DNA of 64,000 nucleotides from Lolium rigidum (Eukaryota > Streptophyta > Magnoliopsida > Poales > Poaceae). The stretch spans positions 342,749,484 through 342,813,483 of the forward strand of contig NC_061508.1 of the NCBI RefSeq assembly GCF_022539505.1, in the 5' to 3' direction. A program made the position numbers and the translations under genes. Positions 1 through 11,929 of the stretch are shown in pieces; within the stretch, counting starts at the first letter, position 1; each line of letters begins with the position of its first letter. The notes beneath the pieces were generated by a model. The model did not search any database. It saw nothing but the letters and a program-made list of their open reading frames with translations, and was not told the DNA's origin.

Positions 1-422
1 AGCACATGAGAGAGAAGAAGAAGTGGCGAACGTACCAGGGTCGAGCAGGCAGACCACCATGGCGGCCACGGCGGCACACGCCAGGGCGCGGTGGCGCCAG
101 GCCAAGCCAGGCCATGGCGGCACCACAGCACCACCCCACCATGGCAGCACAACCACGGCGGCGCCATCACGCCAGGAGTTTGGGGAGCCGCGGGATCAAG
201 CGGATCCCGAAACCTAGCCATGGCGGAGAGGATCGATGACGAGCGGAGGACGGCGTCAGCTCCAGATCGACGCGGATGGAAGAGATCGCTAGCAGCTGGC
301 GGTTCGATTGCGCCCCATGGCGAGGGCCATGGCAGCCGGAGACCGCCGGAATCGGCCGGCGATGGTGCGGGCGACGCAAGTCGCCAGGGAGAGGAAAGGG
401 GATTAGGGTTAGGTCGAGCGGC

Positions 423-456
<34 letters not shown>

Positions 457-2192
457 GCGGGTTGGGCCGGACCAGGTGGGTCGGCCAAACCTAACCCGTT
501 GGGCCACCTGACAGGTGGGGCCCAAGGGCAAATTGGACATTTCACAATTCATAAAAAGCGAAACTTTGAAATTAAATAAGAAATGCTTTGAAGCTCTAAA
601 AAAATAATTAAAAATATGAAAATTGATCAGCATAAAATTCTCTATTTAAATAAAATACCAAATAGAATTTTTGAAGACAATTAAGAATAAGTCCTAATTT
701 GATGATTTAAATAAGGATTTAAATCACACATATTACTTTCAATAAAGAAAATAAGTCCATTAATACATTTGGACTTTAAAAACATCTTGACAATATTTCA
801 AGATTGTATTTTACCCTAAATTAAGTATCCCCAAATCATTCTTAGTAATTACCTCTCACATAAAATAATAAGTCATCGGAAAGGGGGGAGCAAACCCTAA
901 AAATGGAAAGCATGCATAATTGCTTCTTTAACCATTGCCCTTATCGGACAATGATGCTATTTTTCAGAGACAGAGGACAAGGTTCAGTCCACACCTTCCA
1001 ACTGCAAAACTTTGCAGTGTTCAGGCAAGTTGATCACTTGCTCATGTCATTTGAGTATCTTTATCAAATTACTTGCAAAGTACTATGATTATCACTATTG
1101 CATAAAAACCAAAACCACTACTTGCATAACTATGAATATGACTATGTGGTGGGCAATGGAACCATGGATTGTGTTGATATGGTGGAGGTTCCATTGCAAG
1201 GGTTTATATCCATCTAGGATTAAACAACAAATGTCGCCAGTGATTCTTGTGCCGTAATACCCGTGTTAACCATAAGATCTGGAGTGGGACGGAATAGTCA
1301 ATTGTATTTCCACCTGTTGTACATCAACGGATGCGCTTGCCGTAGACACTTGTATCCCGAGGGACAAGCGGTAGGCTGGGGAAGCCTTAAATCCCCACGG
1401 TAATGCGGTCTATGATGGATTGTAAGATGTCCGGAACGGTCTATCCATGATTGATAGGGGAAGGCATATAAAATTGTTCGGAACGGTCTACCTTAATCGG
1501 TATAGGGGAGAACAAATGCCCGGAACGGTCTAATCATGGATATAGGGGAAGACAGTCTTACAAAAGGGTGGGTGTGCGAGGTAGCGGAGGAATATGATTG
1601 GCTATGACCTTATACCTGGCCTCACACCATAGGAAGTGTGGACGGGAGAGCTGCCCGGTTGGCACCAAGGTTAAGATCTCTTATGGGTAAACCAACACAC
1701 CTCTGCAGAGTGTAAAGAACTGTGACCTGTCACTCCCTGTTCCGGGATATGGAACTGCGTAAACCGGTGAAGGCTGACGGACATAGCTCTTTGGAATAAA
1801 AGCAATCTCTTGAAAAAATGTTTGTCAAAACCTGCATTGGTATTAGACTTTCTGATCTAATATCGTAGCTAGTGCATCAAACACCTCTTATCTATAATGA
1901 ACTTGTTGAGTACGCTCGTACTCATACCACTCTTAAATCCCTTGCTTAGATTGTCTGAATCGTCTGGAGGAGGACTACGACAACAATGAAGGAGCCGAGA
2001 TCATCGGCTATGAAGAACCAGACCTCTCTGGAGGTATCGAAGGCGTAGACTACCTCATCGTCTATGGAACCGGGGAGGCTTCCGGAGGAGATCAAGCCTA
2101 GAAACATCCAGTAGTAGTAGTAACCGAGCAGCCCGAACTCTTAGTATTTAGCTGCTCGAGAGAATAAATGTACGACTTAATGAGACATCTAT
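1..2192 (+). mobile_element. Left LTR of chromovirus, first part (enters window part-way)
   Basis: This stretch matches 44411-46630 nearly base for base, starting at AGCACATGAG in both copies, so it is the distal half of a 5.1-kb LTR whose first ~2.65 kb lie left of the window. It includes a (GA)n run, an AT-rich block and GC-rich segments. Against the right LTR it lacks 34 bp (46166-46199 has no counterpart at 1759/1760). The short ORFs in it, including Arg-Glu repeats from the GA run, are not conserved coding sequence. The LTR resumes at 35384 after CACTA-1. Confidence 0.9.
425..453. repeat. (GA)n microsatellite in left LTR
   Basis: 29 bp of perfect GA. The right LTR has 23 bp at the same place (44835-44857), so it changed length after insertion. 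Confidence 0.95.
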
Positions 2193-2212
2193 CACTACAA
2201 GGAAAAGGCCTA
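2193..2212 (+). repeat. CACTA-1 terminal inverted repeat, left
   Basis: This 20-bp end pairs with the reverse complement of 35364-35383 with two mismatches. Confidence 0.9.
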
Positions 2213-2470
2213 CTGCCGGCGAACCTAAAAGGCCCATTGCCGGCGCACCACGAGCCCGCCGGTGCGAACGCGCCGGTGATAAATGGCCACTGCCGGCGCA
2301 CCAGGCAGTGCGCCGGCGATAGATGGATACTGCCGGTGCGCCTTCGACGCTTCACCGCCAAAGGACCAGTTTCACCGGCGCACCATCAGCTGCGCCGGCA
2401 GTAGTGCTTCCAGCACTGGCGCATGCCACGTGCGCCGGCAGTAGGTCATTTAGGTGCGCCGGCAATAAAT
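2212..2470. repeat. CACTA-1 left subterminal repeat array
   Basis: About ten copies, in both orientations, of a motif around TGCGCCGGCA (for example 2296-2325 and 2392-2465). Such arrays are the expected transposase binding sites of CACTA elements. The same motif fills 35018-35350 at the other end. Confidence 0.85.
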
Positions 2471-2763
2471 TCGAAAATTCTTTTTTCAGCTTTTTTCCAG
2501 CATATTACAATACATATTTGATAGCAGTATATATTTACAACGCAGTTCATATTTATACAGCATTACATGCAATATGAGAAGCACATAGAGAGCCAAGTTT
2601 CATTTCGGTATCAGTACACAAATATGCAAGTCTCGTTTCGGAATGTTGATTCATACAACACATGTGCATATGCAACACCGAACGACGAAGTTTCACAAAG
2701 TTAGAAGTCTTGGTACATAGTCGTCACAAGTATCGTCATACACCTCACAATGTAGGTCCTAAC
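2471..2763. other. CACTA-1 terminal non-coding region
   Basis: AT-richer DNA between the subterminal array and the stop of the RNase H1-N ORF. It is probably that gene's 3' untranslated region. I see no gene or clear motif in it. Confidence 0.5.
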
Positions 2764-3021
2764 CTAAACTACAATCAGATAGAACATGACCAACATGGTC
2801 ATGATGACCATCATCACGAAGGCCATGGTCTTCATCCGGTTCCTCCTCATATCCCTCATCTCTCCCGCTAGATAACGGGCGTATCTTCCTTCCGCCTCCA
2901 CCCTAGTGGGGTATCCCTTGTAGCCGTTGCCGCCGAAACGGTGCACCTGTCTCCGACAGTCCTCCCGGTCGTCGTAGACTCCAGGAACCCTCCCCTTGTA
3001 CACGACATATGTCGTCGGCAT
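2764..3021 (-). CDS. Small RNase H1 N-terminal-domain protein with C-terminal membrane segment
   Basis: An 85-residue ORF whose ATG lies inside the 5-bp GCATC duplication made by Gypsy-1. Residues ~4-45 (YVVYKGRVPGVYDD, then QVHRF, NGYKGYPTRVEAE) match the RNase H1 N-terminal domain, also called Cauli_VI or viroplasmin domain, which binds RNA-DNA hybrid in RNase H1. No RNase H catalytic domain follows. Residues ~66-85 are almost all hydrophobic (MAFVMMVIMTMLVMFYLIVV), a likely C-terminal membrane anchor. The frame is open to the stop. The start is the first Met before the domain, and an upstream exon beyond Gypsy-1 (from 11223) cannot be excluded. It is the last gene of CACTA-1 in minus orientation. 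Its role in the transposon is unknown. Domain call fairly sure, function inferred only. Confidence 0.7.
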   Translation of the reverse strand: MPTTYVVYKGRVPGVYDDREDCRRQVHRFGGNGYKGYPTRVEAEGRYARYLAGEMRDMRRNRMKTMAFVMMVIMTMLVMFYLIVV

Positions 3022-3022
3022 C
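3018..3022. repeat. Gypsy-1 target site duplication, left copy
   Basis: GCATC here and at 11218-11222, directly flanking the two LTRs. Read on the minus strand it contains the ATG of the RNase H1-N ORF, so both copies keep a start codon. Confidence 0.9.
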
Positions 3023-4622
3023 CGATGACGCGTAAAGCACACGCTCGTTGGGAACCCCAAGTGGAAGGTGTGATGCGTACAGCGAGCAAGTTTCCTCGCA
3101 AGAAACCAAGGTTTATCGAACCAGTAGGGAGTCAAGAAGCACGTTGAAGGTTGATGGCGGCGGGATGTAGTGCGGCGCAACACCAGGGATTCCGGCGCCA
3201 ACGTGGAACCCGCACAACACAACCAAAGTACTTTGCCCCAACGAAACAGATGAGGTTGTCAATCTCACCGGCTTGCCGTAACAAAGGATTAACCGTATTG
3301 TGTGGAAGATGATTGTTTGCGAGAAAACAGTAGAACAAGTATTGCAGTAGATTGTATTTCAAGTAAAGAGAATTGGACCGGGGTCCACAGCTCACTAGAG
3401 GTGTCTCTCCCATAAGACAAACAAGCATGTTGGGTGAACAAATTAGAGCTTGGGCAATTGACAAATAAAGAGAGCATGACCATGCACATACATATCATGA
3501 TGAGTATAGTGAGATTTAATTGGGCATGACGACAAAGTACATAGACCGCCATCCAACTGCATCTATGCCTAAAAAGTCCACCTTCAGGTTATCATCCGAA
3601 CCCCCTCCAGTATTAAGTTGCAAAGCAACGGACAATTGCATTAAGTATGGTGCGTAATGTAATCAACAACTACATCCTTAGACATAGCATCAATGTTTTA
3701 TCCCTAGTGGCAACAAGACAACACAACCTTAGAACTTTCCGTCACTCGTCCCGTGTGTCAATGCAGGCATGAACCCACTATCGAGCATAAGTACTCCCTC
3801 TTGGAGTTACAAGCATCTACTTGGCCAGAGCATCTACTAGTAACGTAAAGCATGCAAGATCATAAACAACACGTAGATATAACTTTGATAATCAACATAA
3901 CAAGTATTCTCTATTCATCGGATCCCAACAAACGCAACATATAGAATTATAGATAGATGATCTTGATCATGTTAGGCAGCTCACAAGATCCGACAATGAT
4001 AGCACAATGGGGAGAAGACAACCATCTAGCTACTGCTATGGACCCATAGTCCAGGGGTAGACTACTCACACATCACACCGGAGGCGACCATGGCGGCGTA
4101 GAGTCCTCCGGGAGATGATTCCCCTCTCCGGCAGGGTGCCGGAGGCGATCTCTCGGATCCCCCGAGATGGGATCGGCGTTGGCGGCGTCTCCGGAAGGTT
4201 TTCCGTATCGTGGCTCTCGGTACTGGGGGTTTCGTCAAGGAGGCTTTAAGTAGGCGGAAGGGCAAGTCAAGAGGCGGCACGGGGGGCCCACACCATAGGC
4301 CGGCGCGGCCAGGGGTGGGGCCGCGCCGCCCTAGGGTTTGGCCACCCCGTGGCCCCTCTTCGTCTCGTCTTCGGACTTCCGGAAGCTTCGTGGAAAAATA
4401 GGCCCCCGGGCTTTGATTTCGTCCAATTCCGAGAATATTTCCTTACTAGGATTTCTAAAACCAAAAACAGCAGAAAACAAAGAATCGGCACTTCGGCATC
4501 TTGTTAATAGGTTAGTTCCGTAAAATGCACGAATATGACATAAAGTGTGCATAAAACATGTAGATAACATCAATAATGTGGCATGGAACATAAGAAATTA
4601 TCGATACGTCTGAGACGTATCA
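3023..4622 (-). repeat. Gypsy-1 3' LTR
   Basis: 1600 bp, matching 9624-11217 throughout. The tip palindrome is at 4603-4621. Confidence 0.9.
4603..4621. repeat. LTR-tip palindrome (Gypsy-1, 3' LTR)
   Basis: GATACGTC and GACGTATC arms (8 bp) around TGA. Equivalents sit at 11198, 17929, 23524, 29089, 49228, 51863 and 55174. Confidence 0.85.
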
Positions 4623-4636
4623 GCATCCCCAAGCTT
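4623..4636 (-). other. Gypsy-1 polypurine tract
   Basis: On the minus strand AAGCTTGGGGATGC abuts the 3' LTR. It is preceded by a small hairpin with GCTCG/CGAGC arms at 4644-4656. The same pair precedes the 3' LTR in related elements. Confidence 0.8.
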
Positions 4637-7228
4637 AGTTCTCGCTCGTCCCGAGCAGGTAAAACGATAACACGGATAATTTCGGAGTGACATGCCATCA
4701 TAATCTTGATCATACTATTTGTAAAGCATATGTAGTGAATGCAGCGATCAAAACAATGTATATGACATGAGTAAACAAGTGAATCATAAAGCAAAGACTT
4801 TTCATGAATAGCACTTCAAGACAAGCATCAATAAGTCTTGCATAAGAGTTAACTCATAAAGCAATAATTCAAAGTAAAGGTATTGAAGCAACACAAAAGA
4901 AGATTAAGTTTCAGCGGTTGCTTTCAACTTGTAACATATATATCTCATGGATATTGTCAACATAGAGTAATATAATAAGTGCAATAAGCAAGTATGTAGG
5001 AATCAATGCACAGTTCACACAAGTGTTTGCTTCTTGAGGTGGAGGGAAATAGGTGAACTGACTCAACATTGAAATTAAAAGAATGGTCCTCCATAGAGGA
5101 AAAGCATCGATTTCTATATTTGTGCTAGAGCTTTGATTTTGAAAACATGAAACAATTTTGTCAACGGTAGTAATAAAGCATATGCATCATGTAAATTATA
5201 TCTTATAAGTTGCAAGCCTCATGCATAGTGTACCAATAGTGCCCGCACCTTGTCCTAATTAGCTTGGACTACCTGGATTATCACCGCAATACATATGCTT
5301 TAACCAAGTATCACAAAGGGGTACCTCTATGCCGCCCGTACAAAGGTCTAAGGAGAAAGCTCGCATTTGGATTTCTCGCTTTTGATTATTCTCAACTTAG
5401 ACATCCATACCGGGACAACATAGACAACAGATAATGGACTCCTCTTTTAATGCTTTAAGCATTCAACAACAATTAATTCTTTTCTCATTAGAGATTTGAG
5501 GATGTTTGTCCAAAATCGAAACTTCCACCATGGATCATGGCTTTAGTTAGCGGCCCAATGTTCTTCTCTAACAATATGCATGCTCAAACCATTCAACTCA
5601 GTGTAGATCGCCCTTACTTCGGACAAGACGAACATGCATAGCAACTCACATGAAATTCAACAATGAAAAGTTGATGGCGTCCCCAAGTAAACATGGTTAT
5701 CGCACAACAAGCAACTTAATAAGAGATAAAGTGCATAATTACATATTCAATACCACAATAGTTTTTAAGCTATTTGTCCCATGAGCTATATATTGCAAAG
5801 GTGAATGATGGAATTTTAAAGGTAGCACTCAAGCAATTTACTTTGGAATGGCGGAAAATACCATGTAGTAGGTAGGTATGGTGGACACAAATGGCATAGT
5901 GGTTGGCTCAAGTATTTTGGATGCATGAGAAGTATTCCCTCTCGATACAAGGTTTAGGCTAGCAAGGCTTATTTGAAACAAACACAAGGATGAACCGGTG
6001 CAGCAAAACTCACATAAAAGACATATTGAAAACATTATAAGACTCTACACCGTCTTCCTTGTTGTTCAAACTCAATACTAGAAATTATCTAGACCTTAGA
6101 GAAACCAAATATGCAAACCAAATTTTAGCATGCTCTATGTATTTCTTCATTAATTGGTGCAAAGCATATGATGCAAGAGCTTAATCATGAGCACAACAAT
6201 TGCCAAGTATCACATTACCCAAGACATTATAGCAATTTACTACATGTATCATTTTCCAATTCCAACCATATAACAATTTAACGAAGAAGAAACTTCGCCA
6301 TGAATACTATGAGTAGAAACCAAGGACATACTTGTCCATATGCTACAGCGGAGCGTGTCTCTCTCCCATAAAGTGAATGCTAGGATCCATTTTATTCAAA
6401 CAAAACAAAAAACAAAAACAAACCGACGCTCCAAGAAAAAGCACATAAGATGTGATGGAATAAAAATATAGTTTCAGGGGAGGAACTCTGATAATGTTGT
6501 CGATGAAGAAGGGGATGCCTTGGGCATCCCCAAGCTTAGACGCTTGAATCTTCTTAATATATGCAGGGGTGAACCACCGGGGCATCCCCAAGCTTAGAGC
6601 TTTCACTCTCCTTGATCATGTTGCATCATACTCCTCTCTTGATCCTTGAAAACTTCCTCCACACCAAACTCGAAACAACTCATTAGAGGGTTAGTGCACA
6701 ATATAAATTGACATATTCAGTGGTGACACAATCATTCTTAACACTTCTGGACATTGCATAATGCTACTGGACATTAGTGGATCAAAGAAATTCATCCAAC
6801 ATAGCAAAAGAGGCAATGCGAAATAAAAGGCAGAATCTGTCAAAACAGAACAGTTCGTATTGACGAATTTTAAAATGGCACCAGACTTGCTCAGATGAAA
6901 ATGCTCAAATTGAATGAAAGTTGCGTACATATCTGAGGATCATGCACGTAAATTGGCTTAATTTTCTGAGCTACCTACAGGGAGGTGGACCCAGATTCGT
7001 GACAGCAAAGAAATCTGGAACTGTGCAGTAATCCAAATCTAGTACTTACTTTTCTATCAACGGCTTAACTTGGCACAACAAAACACAAAACTAAGATAAG
7101 GAGAGGTTGCTACAGTAGTAAACAACTTCCAAGACACAAAATAAAAACAAAATACTGTAGGTAAAAACATGGGTTGTCTCCCATAAGCGCTTTTCTTAAC
7201 GCCTTTCAGCTAGGCGCGAAAGTGTGTA
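4637..7228 (-). other. Gypsy-1 3' non-coding region
   Basis: About 2.6 kb between the protease stop and the polypurine tract, with no supported gene. It is homologous on the minus strand to the regions downstream of the Gypsy-2 ORFs (21120-23508, 26700-29073). It holds two inverted copies of the polypurine-tract motif at 6524-6537 and 6582-6595. Confidence 0.75.
6511..6531 (-). other. Conserved 3' hairpin (Gypsy-1)
   Basis: 9-bp perfect stem (GGGGATGCC with GGCATCCCC) and a 3-nt loop. The same stem occurs at 21766, 27331 and 57333. It overlaps one internal polypurine-tract copy. Confidence 0.8.
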
Positions 7229-9370
7229 TCAAGTATTATCAAGAGACGAAGTGTCAACATCATAATTTGTTCTCATAATAGAATCAAAAGGTAACTTCAT
7301 TCTCTTTCTAGGGAAGTGTTCCATACCTTTCTTGAGAGGAAATTCATATTTTATATTACCTTCCTTCATATCAATGATAGCACCAACAGTTCGAAGAAAA
7401 GGTCTTCCCAATATAATGGGACAAGATGCATTGCATTCAATATCCAAGACAACAAAATCAACGGGGACAAGGTTATTGTTAACGGTAATGTGAACATTAT
7501 CAACTTTCCCCAAAGGTTTCTTTGTAGAATGATCAGCAAGATTAACATCCAAATAACAATTTTTCAGCGGTGGCAAGTCAAGCATATTATAAATTTTCTT
7601 AGGCATAACGGAAATACTTGCACCAAGATCACATAAAGCAGTACAATCAAAATCTTTAACCTTCATCTTAATGATGGGCTCCCAACCATCCTCTAGCTTT
7701 TTAGGAATAGAGGCTTCACGCTCTAGTTTCTCTTCTCTAGCTTTTATGAGAGCATTTGTAATATGATGCGTGAAAGCCAAATTTATAGCACTAGCATTAG
7801 GACTTTTAGCAAGTTTTTGCAAGAACTTTATAACTTCAGAGATGTGGCAATCATCAAAATTCAAACCATTATAATCTAAAGCAATGGGATCATCATCCCC
7901 AATGTTGGAAAAAATTTCAGCAGCTTTATCGCAGGCAGTTTCAGCAGTTTTAGCAGTTTCAGGCATTTTTTCGCGCTTTGCATTTGAAGTGGAAACATTG
8001 CTAACACCAATTCTTTTATTATTAATAGTAGGAGGTGCAGCAACATGTGTAGCATTAGCATTACAAGTGGTGGTAATAGTCCAAACTTTAGCTACATTCT
8101 TCTCTTTAGCTAGTTTTTCAATTTCTTCTCTATCCCACCTAGCACGCAGTTCAGCCATTAATCTTATATTCTCATTAATTCTAACTTGGATGGCATTTGC
8201 TGTAGTAGTAATTTTGTCATCTAAATCCTCAGGTTTAGCAGCCATTTTATTAATTAAAGAAGATTGTGATGCAGACATGTATGAGATTCGGTTTTCAAGC
8301 ATTAGCAAGTTTAGTTTGCAACCCCGAGATCTCCCTATTCAGATTTTCAAGTTGATTCCCTATATTCTTCAACAAGGTAGATTGCTCATTCATAGTTTTA
8401 GTAAACAATTTATTTTGCTCATATTGTGATTGCATAAAGCTCTTGGTGGATCTTTCAATTTCTAGCATCTTTTCTTCATTAGGTGAAGCATATCTACCAT
8501 AAGAGTTACCATTAGCAGGATATGGCCTAGAATCATTATGATTGTTATTTTTAATGAAATTCACATCAACATATTCTCTTTGAGCAGCCAATGACGCTAA
8601 CGGAACATTATTAGAATTAATATTAGTCCTATCATTCACAAGCATAGACATAATAGCATCAATCTTATCACTCAAGGAAGAGGTTTCTTCGACAGAATTT
8701 ACCTTCTTACCTTGTGGAGCTCTTTCCGTGTGCCATTCAGAGTAGTCGATCATCATATTATCAAGAAGCTTTGTTGCTTCACCAAGAGTGATGGACATAA
8801 AGGTACCTCCAAGCAGCTGAATCCAATAAATTCCGTGAAGAAAAATTTAGTCCTGCATAGAAGGTTTGGATGATCATCCAAGTAGTCAGTCCATGGGTTG
8901 GGCAATTTTTAACCAGAGATTTCATTCTTTCCCAAGCTTGAGCAACATGTTCAGTATCTAATTGTTTAGAATTCATTATGCTACTCCTCAAAGATATAAT
9001 TTTAGCAGGGGGATAATATCTACCAATAAAAGCATCCTTGCATTTAGTCCATGAATCAATACTATTCTTAGGCAGAGATAGCAACCAATCTTTAGCTCTT
9101 CCTCTTAATGAGAAAGGGAACAATTTTAGTTTAATAATATCACCATCTACATCTTTATATTTTTGCATTTCACATAGTTCAACAAAATTATTAAGATGGG
9201 CAGCAACATCATCAGAACTAACACCAGTCTCGCATAACAAGATTCAGTAAAGCAGGTTTAATTTCAAAGAATTCTGCTGTAGTAGCAGGTGGAGCAATAG
9301 GTGTGCATAAGAAATCATTATTATTTGTGGTTGTGAAGTCACACAACTTAGTAATTTCAGCGTTGGCCAT
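7229..9370 (-). pseudogene. Gag-protease of Gypsy-1 (three one-base frame breaks)
   Basis: Reading starts at the ATG 9370-9368 and runs to the stop at 7229 through three frames. The first ~200 residues after the start contain a plant retrotransposon Gag domain (RGRAKDWLLSLP, DAFIGRYYPP, LVKNCPTHGL), the virion-like particle coat. Near the C-terminus CDLGASISVMP is an aspartic protease active site with Asp-Leu-Gly in place of Asp-Thr/Ser-Gly, a known plant gypsy variant, followed by PIILGRPFLRT. The frame changes at 9229-9232 (CTCG), 8810-8813 (CAAG) and 8296-8299 (CAAG). Each is a CTG or CAG with one extra base, so they may be consensus errors rather than mutations. The protein stops after the protease with no polymerase. 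Expected product if intact: about 710 residues. Confidence 0.85.
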
Positions 9371-9595
9371 TTTAGCAACAGTAAATAAAGCAAACTAGAT
9401 AAAGTAAATGCAAGTAAACTAATTTTTTTGTGTTTTTGATATAGTGAACAAGATAGCAAGTAAAGTAAAACTAGCAACTAATTTTTTTGTATTTTGATTT
9501 AGTGCAGCAAACAAAGTAGTAAATAAAACTAAGCAAGACAAAAACAAAGTAAAGAGATTGAGAAGTGGAGACTCCCCTTGCAGCGTGTCTTGATC
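9371..9595 (-). other. Gypsy-1 leader between primer site and gag
   Basis: T-rich on the minus strand with loosely repeated TTTACTTT/TAGTTT words, like the Gypsy-2 leaders at 19517-19641. No ORF supported. Confidence 0.55.
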
Positions 9596-9612
9596 TCCCG
9601 GCAACGGCGCCG
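9596..9612 (-). other. Gypsy-1 primer binding site (tRNA-Asp type)
   Basis: On the minus strand CGGCGCCGTTGCCGGGA, close to the complement of the 3' end of plant tRNA-Asp (TGGCGCCGTTGCCGGGGA), 11 nt inside the 5' LTR. It has one substitution and one G fewer. Confidence 0.75.
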
Positions 9613-9623
9613 TAAATTTAGCT

Positions 9624-11217
9624 TGATGACGCGTAAAGCACACGCTCGTTGGGAACCCCAAGTGGAAGGTGTGATGCGTACAGCAGCAAGTTTCCTCGCA
9701 AGAAACCAAGGTTTATCGAACCAGTAGGAGTCAAGAAGCACGTTGAAGGTTGATGGCGGCGGGATGTAGTGCAGCGCAACACCAGGGATTCCGGCGCCAA
9801 CGTAGAACCTGCACAACACAACCAAAGTACTTTGCCCCAACGAAACAGTGAGGTTGTCAATCTCACCGGCTTGCTGTAACAAAGGATTAACCGTATTGTG
9901 TGGAAGATGATTGTTTGCAGAAAACAAGAGAACAAGTATTGCAGTAGATTGTATTTCAAGTAAAGAGAATTGGACCGGGGTCCACAGTTCACTAGAGGTG
10001 TCTCTCCCATAAGACAAACAGCATGTTGGGTGAACAAATTACAGTTGGGCAATTGACAAATAAAGAGAGCATGACCATGCACATACATATCATGATGAGT
10101 ATAGTGAGATTTAATTGGGCATTACGACAAAGTACATAGACCGCCATCCAACCGCATCTATGCCTAAAAAGTCCACCTTCAGAGTTATCATCCGAACCCC
10201 TCCAGCATTAAGTTGCAAAGCAACAGTACAATTGCATTAAGTATGGTGCGTAATGTAATCAACAATTACATCCTTAGACATAGCATCAATGTTTTATCCC
10301 TAGTGGCAACAGCACAACACAACCTTAGAACTTTCTCATCATCGTCCTGGTGTCAATGCAGGCATGAACCCACTATCGAGCATAAGTACTCCCTCTTGGA
10401 GTTACAAGCATCTACTTGGCCAGAGCATCTACTAGTAACGGAAAGCATGCAAGATCATAAACAACACGTAGATATAACTTTGATAATCAACATAACAAGT
10501 ATTCTCTATTCATCGGATCCCAACAAACGCAACATATAGAATTACAGTATAGATGATCTTGATCATGTTAGGCAGCTCACAAGATCCGACAATGATAGCA
10601 CAATGGGGAGAAGACAACCATCTAGCTACTGCTATGGACCCATAGTCCAGGGGTAGACTACTCACACATCACACCGGAGGCGACCATGGCGGCGTAGAGT
10701 CCTCCGGGAGATGATTCCCCTCTCCGGCAGGGTGCCGGAGGCGATCTCCTGGATCCCCCGAGATGGGATCGGCGTTGGCGGCGTCTCTGGAAGGTTTTCC
10801 GTATCGTGGCTCTCGGCACTGGGGGTTTCGTCACGGAGGCTTTAAGTAGGCGGAAGGGCAAGTCAAGAGGCGGCACGGGGGGCCCACACCATAGGCCGGC
10901 GCGGCCAGGGGTGGGGGCGCGCCACCCTAGGGTTTGGCCACCCCGTGGCCCTCTTCGTCTCGTCTTCGGACTTCTGGAAGCTTCGTGGAAAAATAGGCCC
11001 CTGGGCTTTGATTTCGTCCAATTCCGAGAATATTTCCTTACTAGGATTTCTGAAACCAAAAACAGCGTAAAACAAAGAATCGGCACTTCGGCATCTTGTT
11101 AATAGGTTAGTTCCAGAAAATGCACGAATATGACATAAAGTGTGCATAAAACATGTAGATAACATCAATAATGTGGCATGGAACATAAGAAATTATCGAT
11201 ACGTCGGAGACGTATCA
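9624..11217 (-). repeat. Gypsy-1 5' LTR
   Basis: 1594 bp. It holds the element promoter in principle, with an AT-poor TATA-like CTTAAAG near 10841 on the minus strand. The tip palindrome is at 11198-11216 and the TSD GCATC at 11218-11222. Confidence 0.9.
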
Positions 11218-11222
11218 GCATC

Positions 11223-11929
11223 TCCATTCACAAGACAAGTAAAACGTTAGTACCAATGCAATGAACAAGTGCCAACTCAAATAAGAGACAAGTAGTATGA
11301 ACTAAATAGCATGTGCCTCATACTTTGTTGGTCGAAATAAATAATAACATACAGGGATGGGGTCAGTGAGGCTAGGTAGGATTCACAATAGATTGATATT
11401 TGTGGCCATCACACCAAGCCTCACTGGCCCCACCCCGGAGTGTACAAGTGACCGAACATTTTAATCATCGGCCAATGCAATTAAGAAGTGCGAACTCAAA
11501 TAGAAGACAAGTAGTGCGAATTAAATAGCGTGCCTCATACTTTGTCGGTCGAAACAAATATTAACATCCAGGGATGGAGTCAGTGAGGCTAGGTAGGATG
11601 CACAATAGATTGATACTTGTGGCCGTTGCACCAAGGCTCACTCGGCTCCACCCCCGAGTGTACGAGTGACCGAACATTCTAATCATCGGCGAACTCCAAA
11701 TACGAGGCAAGTAGTGGTCGAGTAAATGCAAATAATTATTAAGCTATGTACGCCATAATCCTGAAATATATAGCAAAGTAAATGAAACTATAGACACATG
11801 TTCACATGCACATTCATACAACTAAATAAAAGCAACTAGTCGATTCTATGGGAATATATAGCAATTATTACAAGTACGGAAGTTCAAGGACATATCGTTC
11901 AAGCTTTAGCAAGTGTTCCCGTCGTAGGA
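11223..11929. repeat. CACTA-1 spacer with 219-bp tandem duplication and inverted repeats
   Basis: Units starting near 11255 and 11474 share long blocks such as GCCTCATACTTTGT and GTCAGTGAGGCTAGGTAGGA. Each unit can fold: GGTCAGTGAGGCTAGG (~11360) pairs with CCAAGCCTCACTGGCC (~11413), and similarly at ~11579/11634. No coding signal. In minus orientation it lies between the Ulp1-like gene and the RNase H1-N gene, so it may be untranslated or intergenic. Confidence 0.65.

Larger units (their letters stand above)
3023..11217 (-). mobile_element. Gypsy-1: LTR retrotransposon encoding Gag-protease only
   Basis: Two ~1.6-kb LTRs (3023-4622 and 9624-11217) flank a 5.0-kb interior and are bordered by the 5-bp duplication GCATC. 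In element orientation the LTR begins TGATACGTC and ends CATCA, and the outer left end has one change (C for T at 3023). A tRNA-Asp primer site lies next to the 5' LTR. Gag and an aspartic protease follow, then ~2.6 kb of non-coding sequence to the polypurine tract. No reverse transcriptase, RNase H or integrase is present, so it is non-autonomous. Confidence 0.92.

Noticed and set aside
409..633. ORFs with Arg-Glu or Ser-Leu repeats over the (GA)n run
   Set aside because: They are translations of a microsatellite in an LTR, the run length differs between the two LTRs, and no domain is present.
2764..3021. Pararetrovirus insertion suggested by the viroplasmin-type domain
   Set aside because: The domain is also the N-terminal domain of cellular RNase H1. 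No movement, coat or polymerase gene of a pararetrovirus is nearby, and the ORF lies inside CACTA-1.
3132..3552. ORFs in Gypsy-1/Gypsy-4 LTRs (also 9419-10088, 50240-50860, 53500-54122)
   Set aside because: They repeat at every LTR copy with shifting frames and have no protein family signature; LTR DNA explains them.
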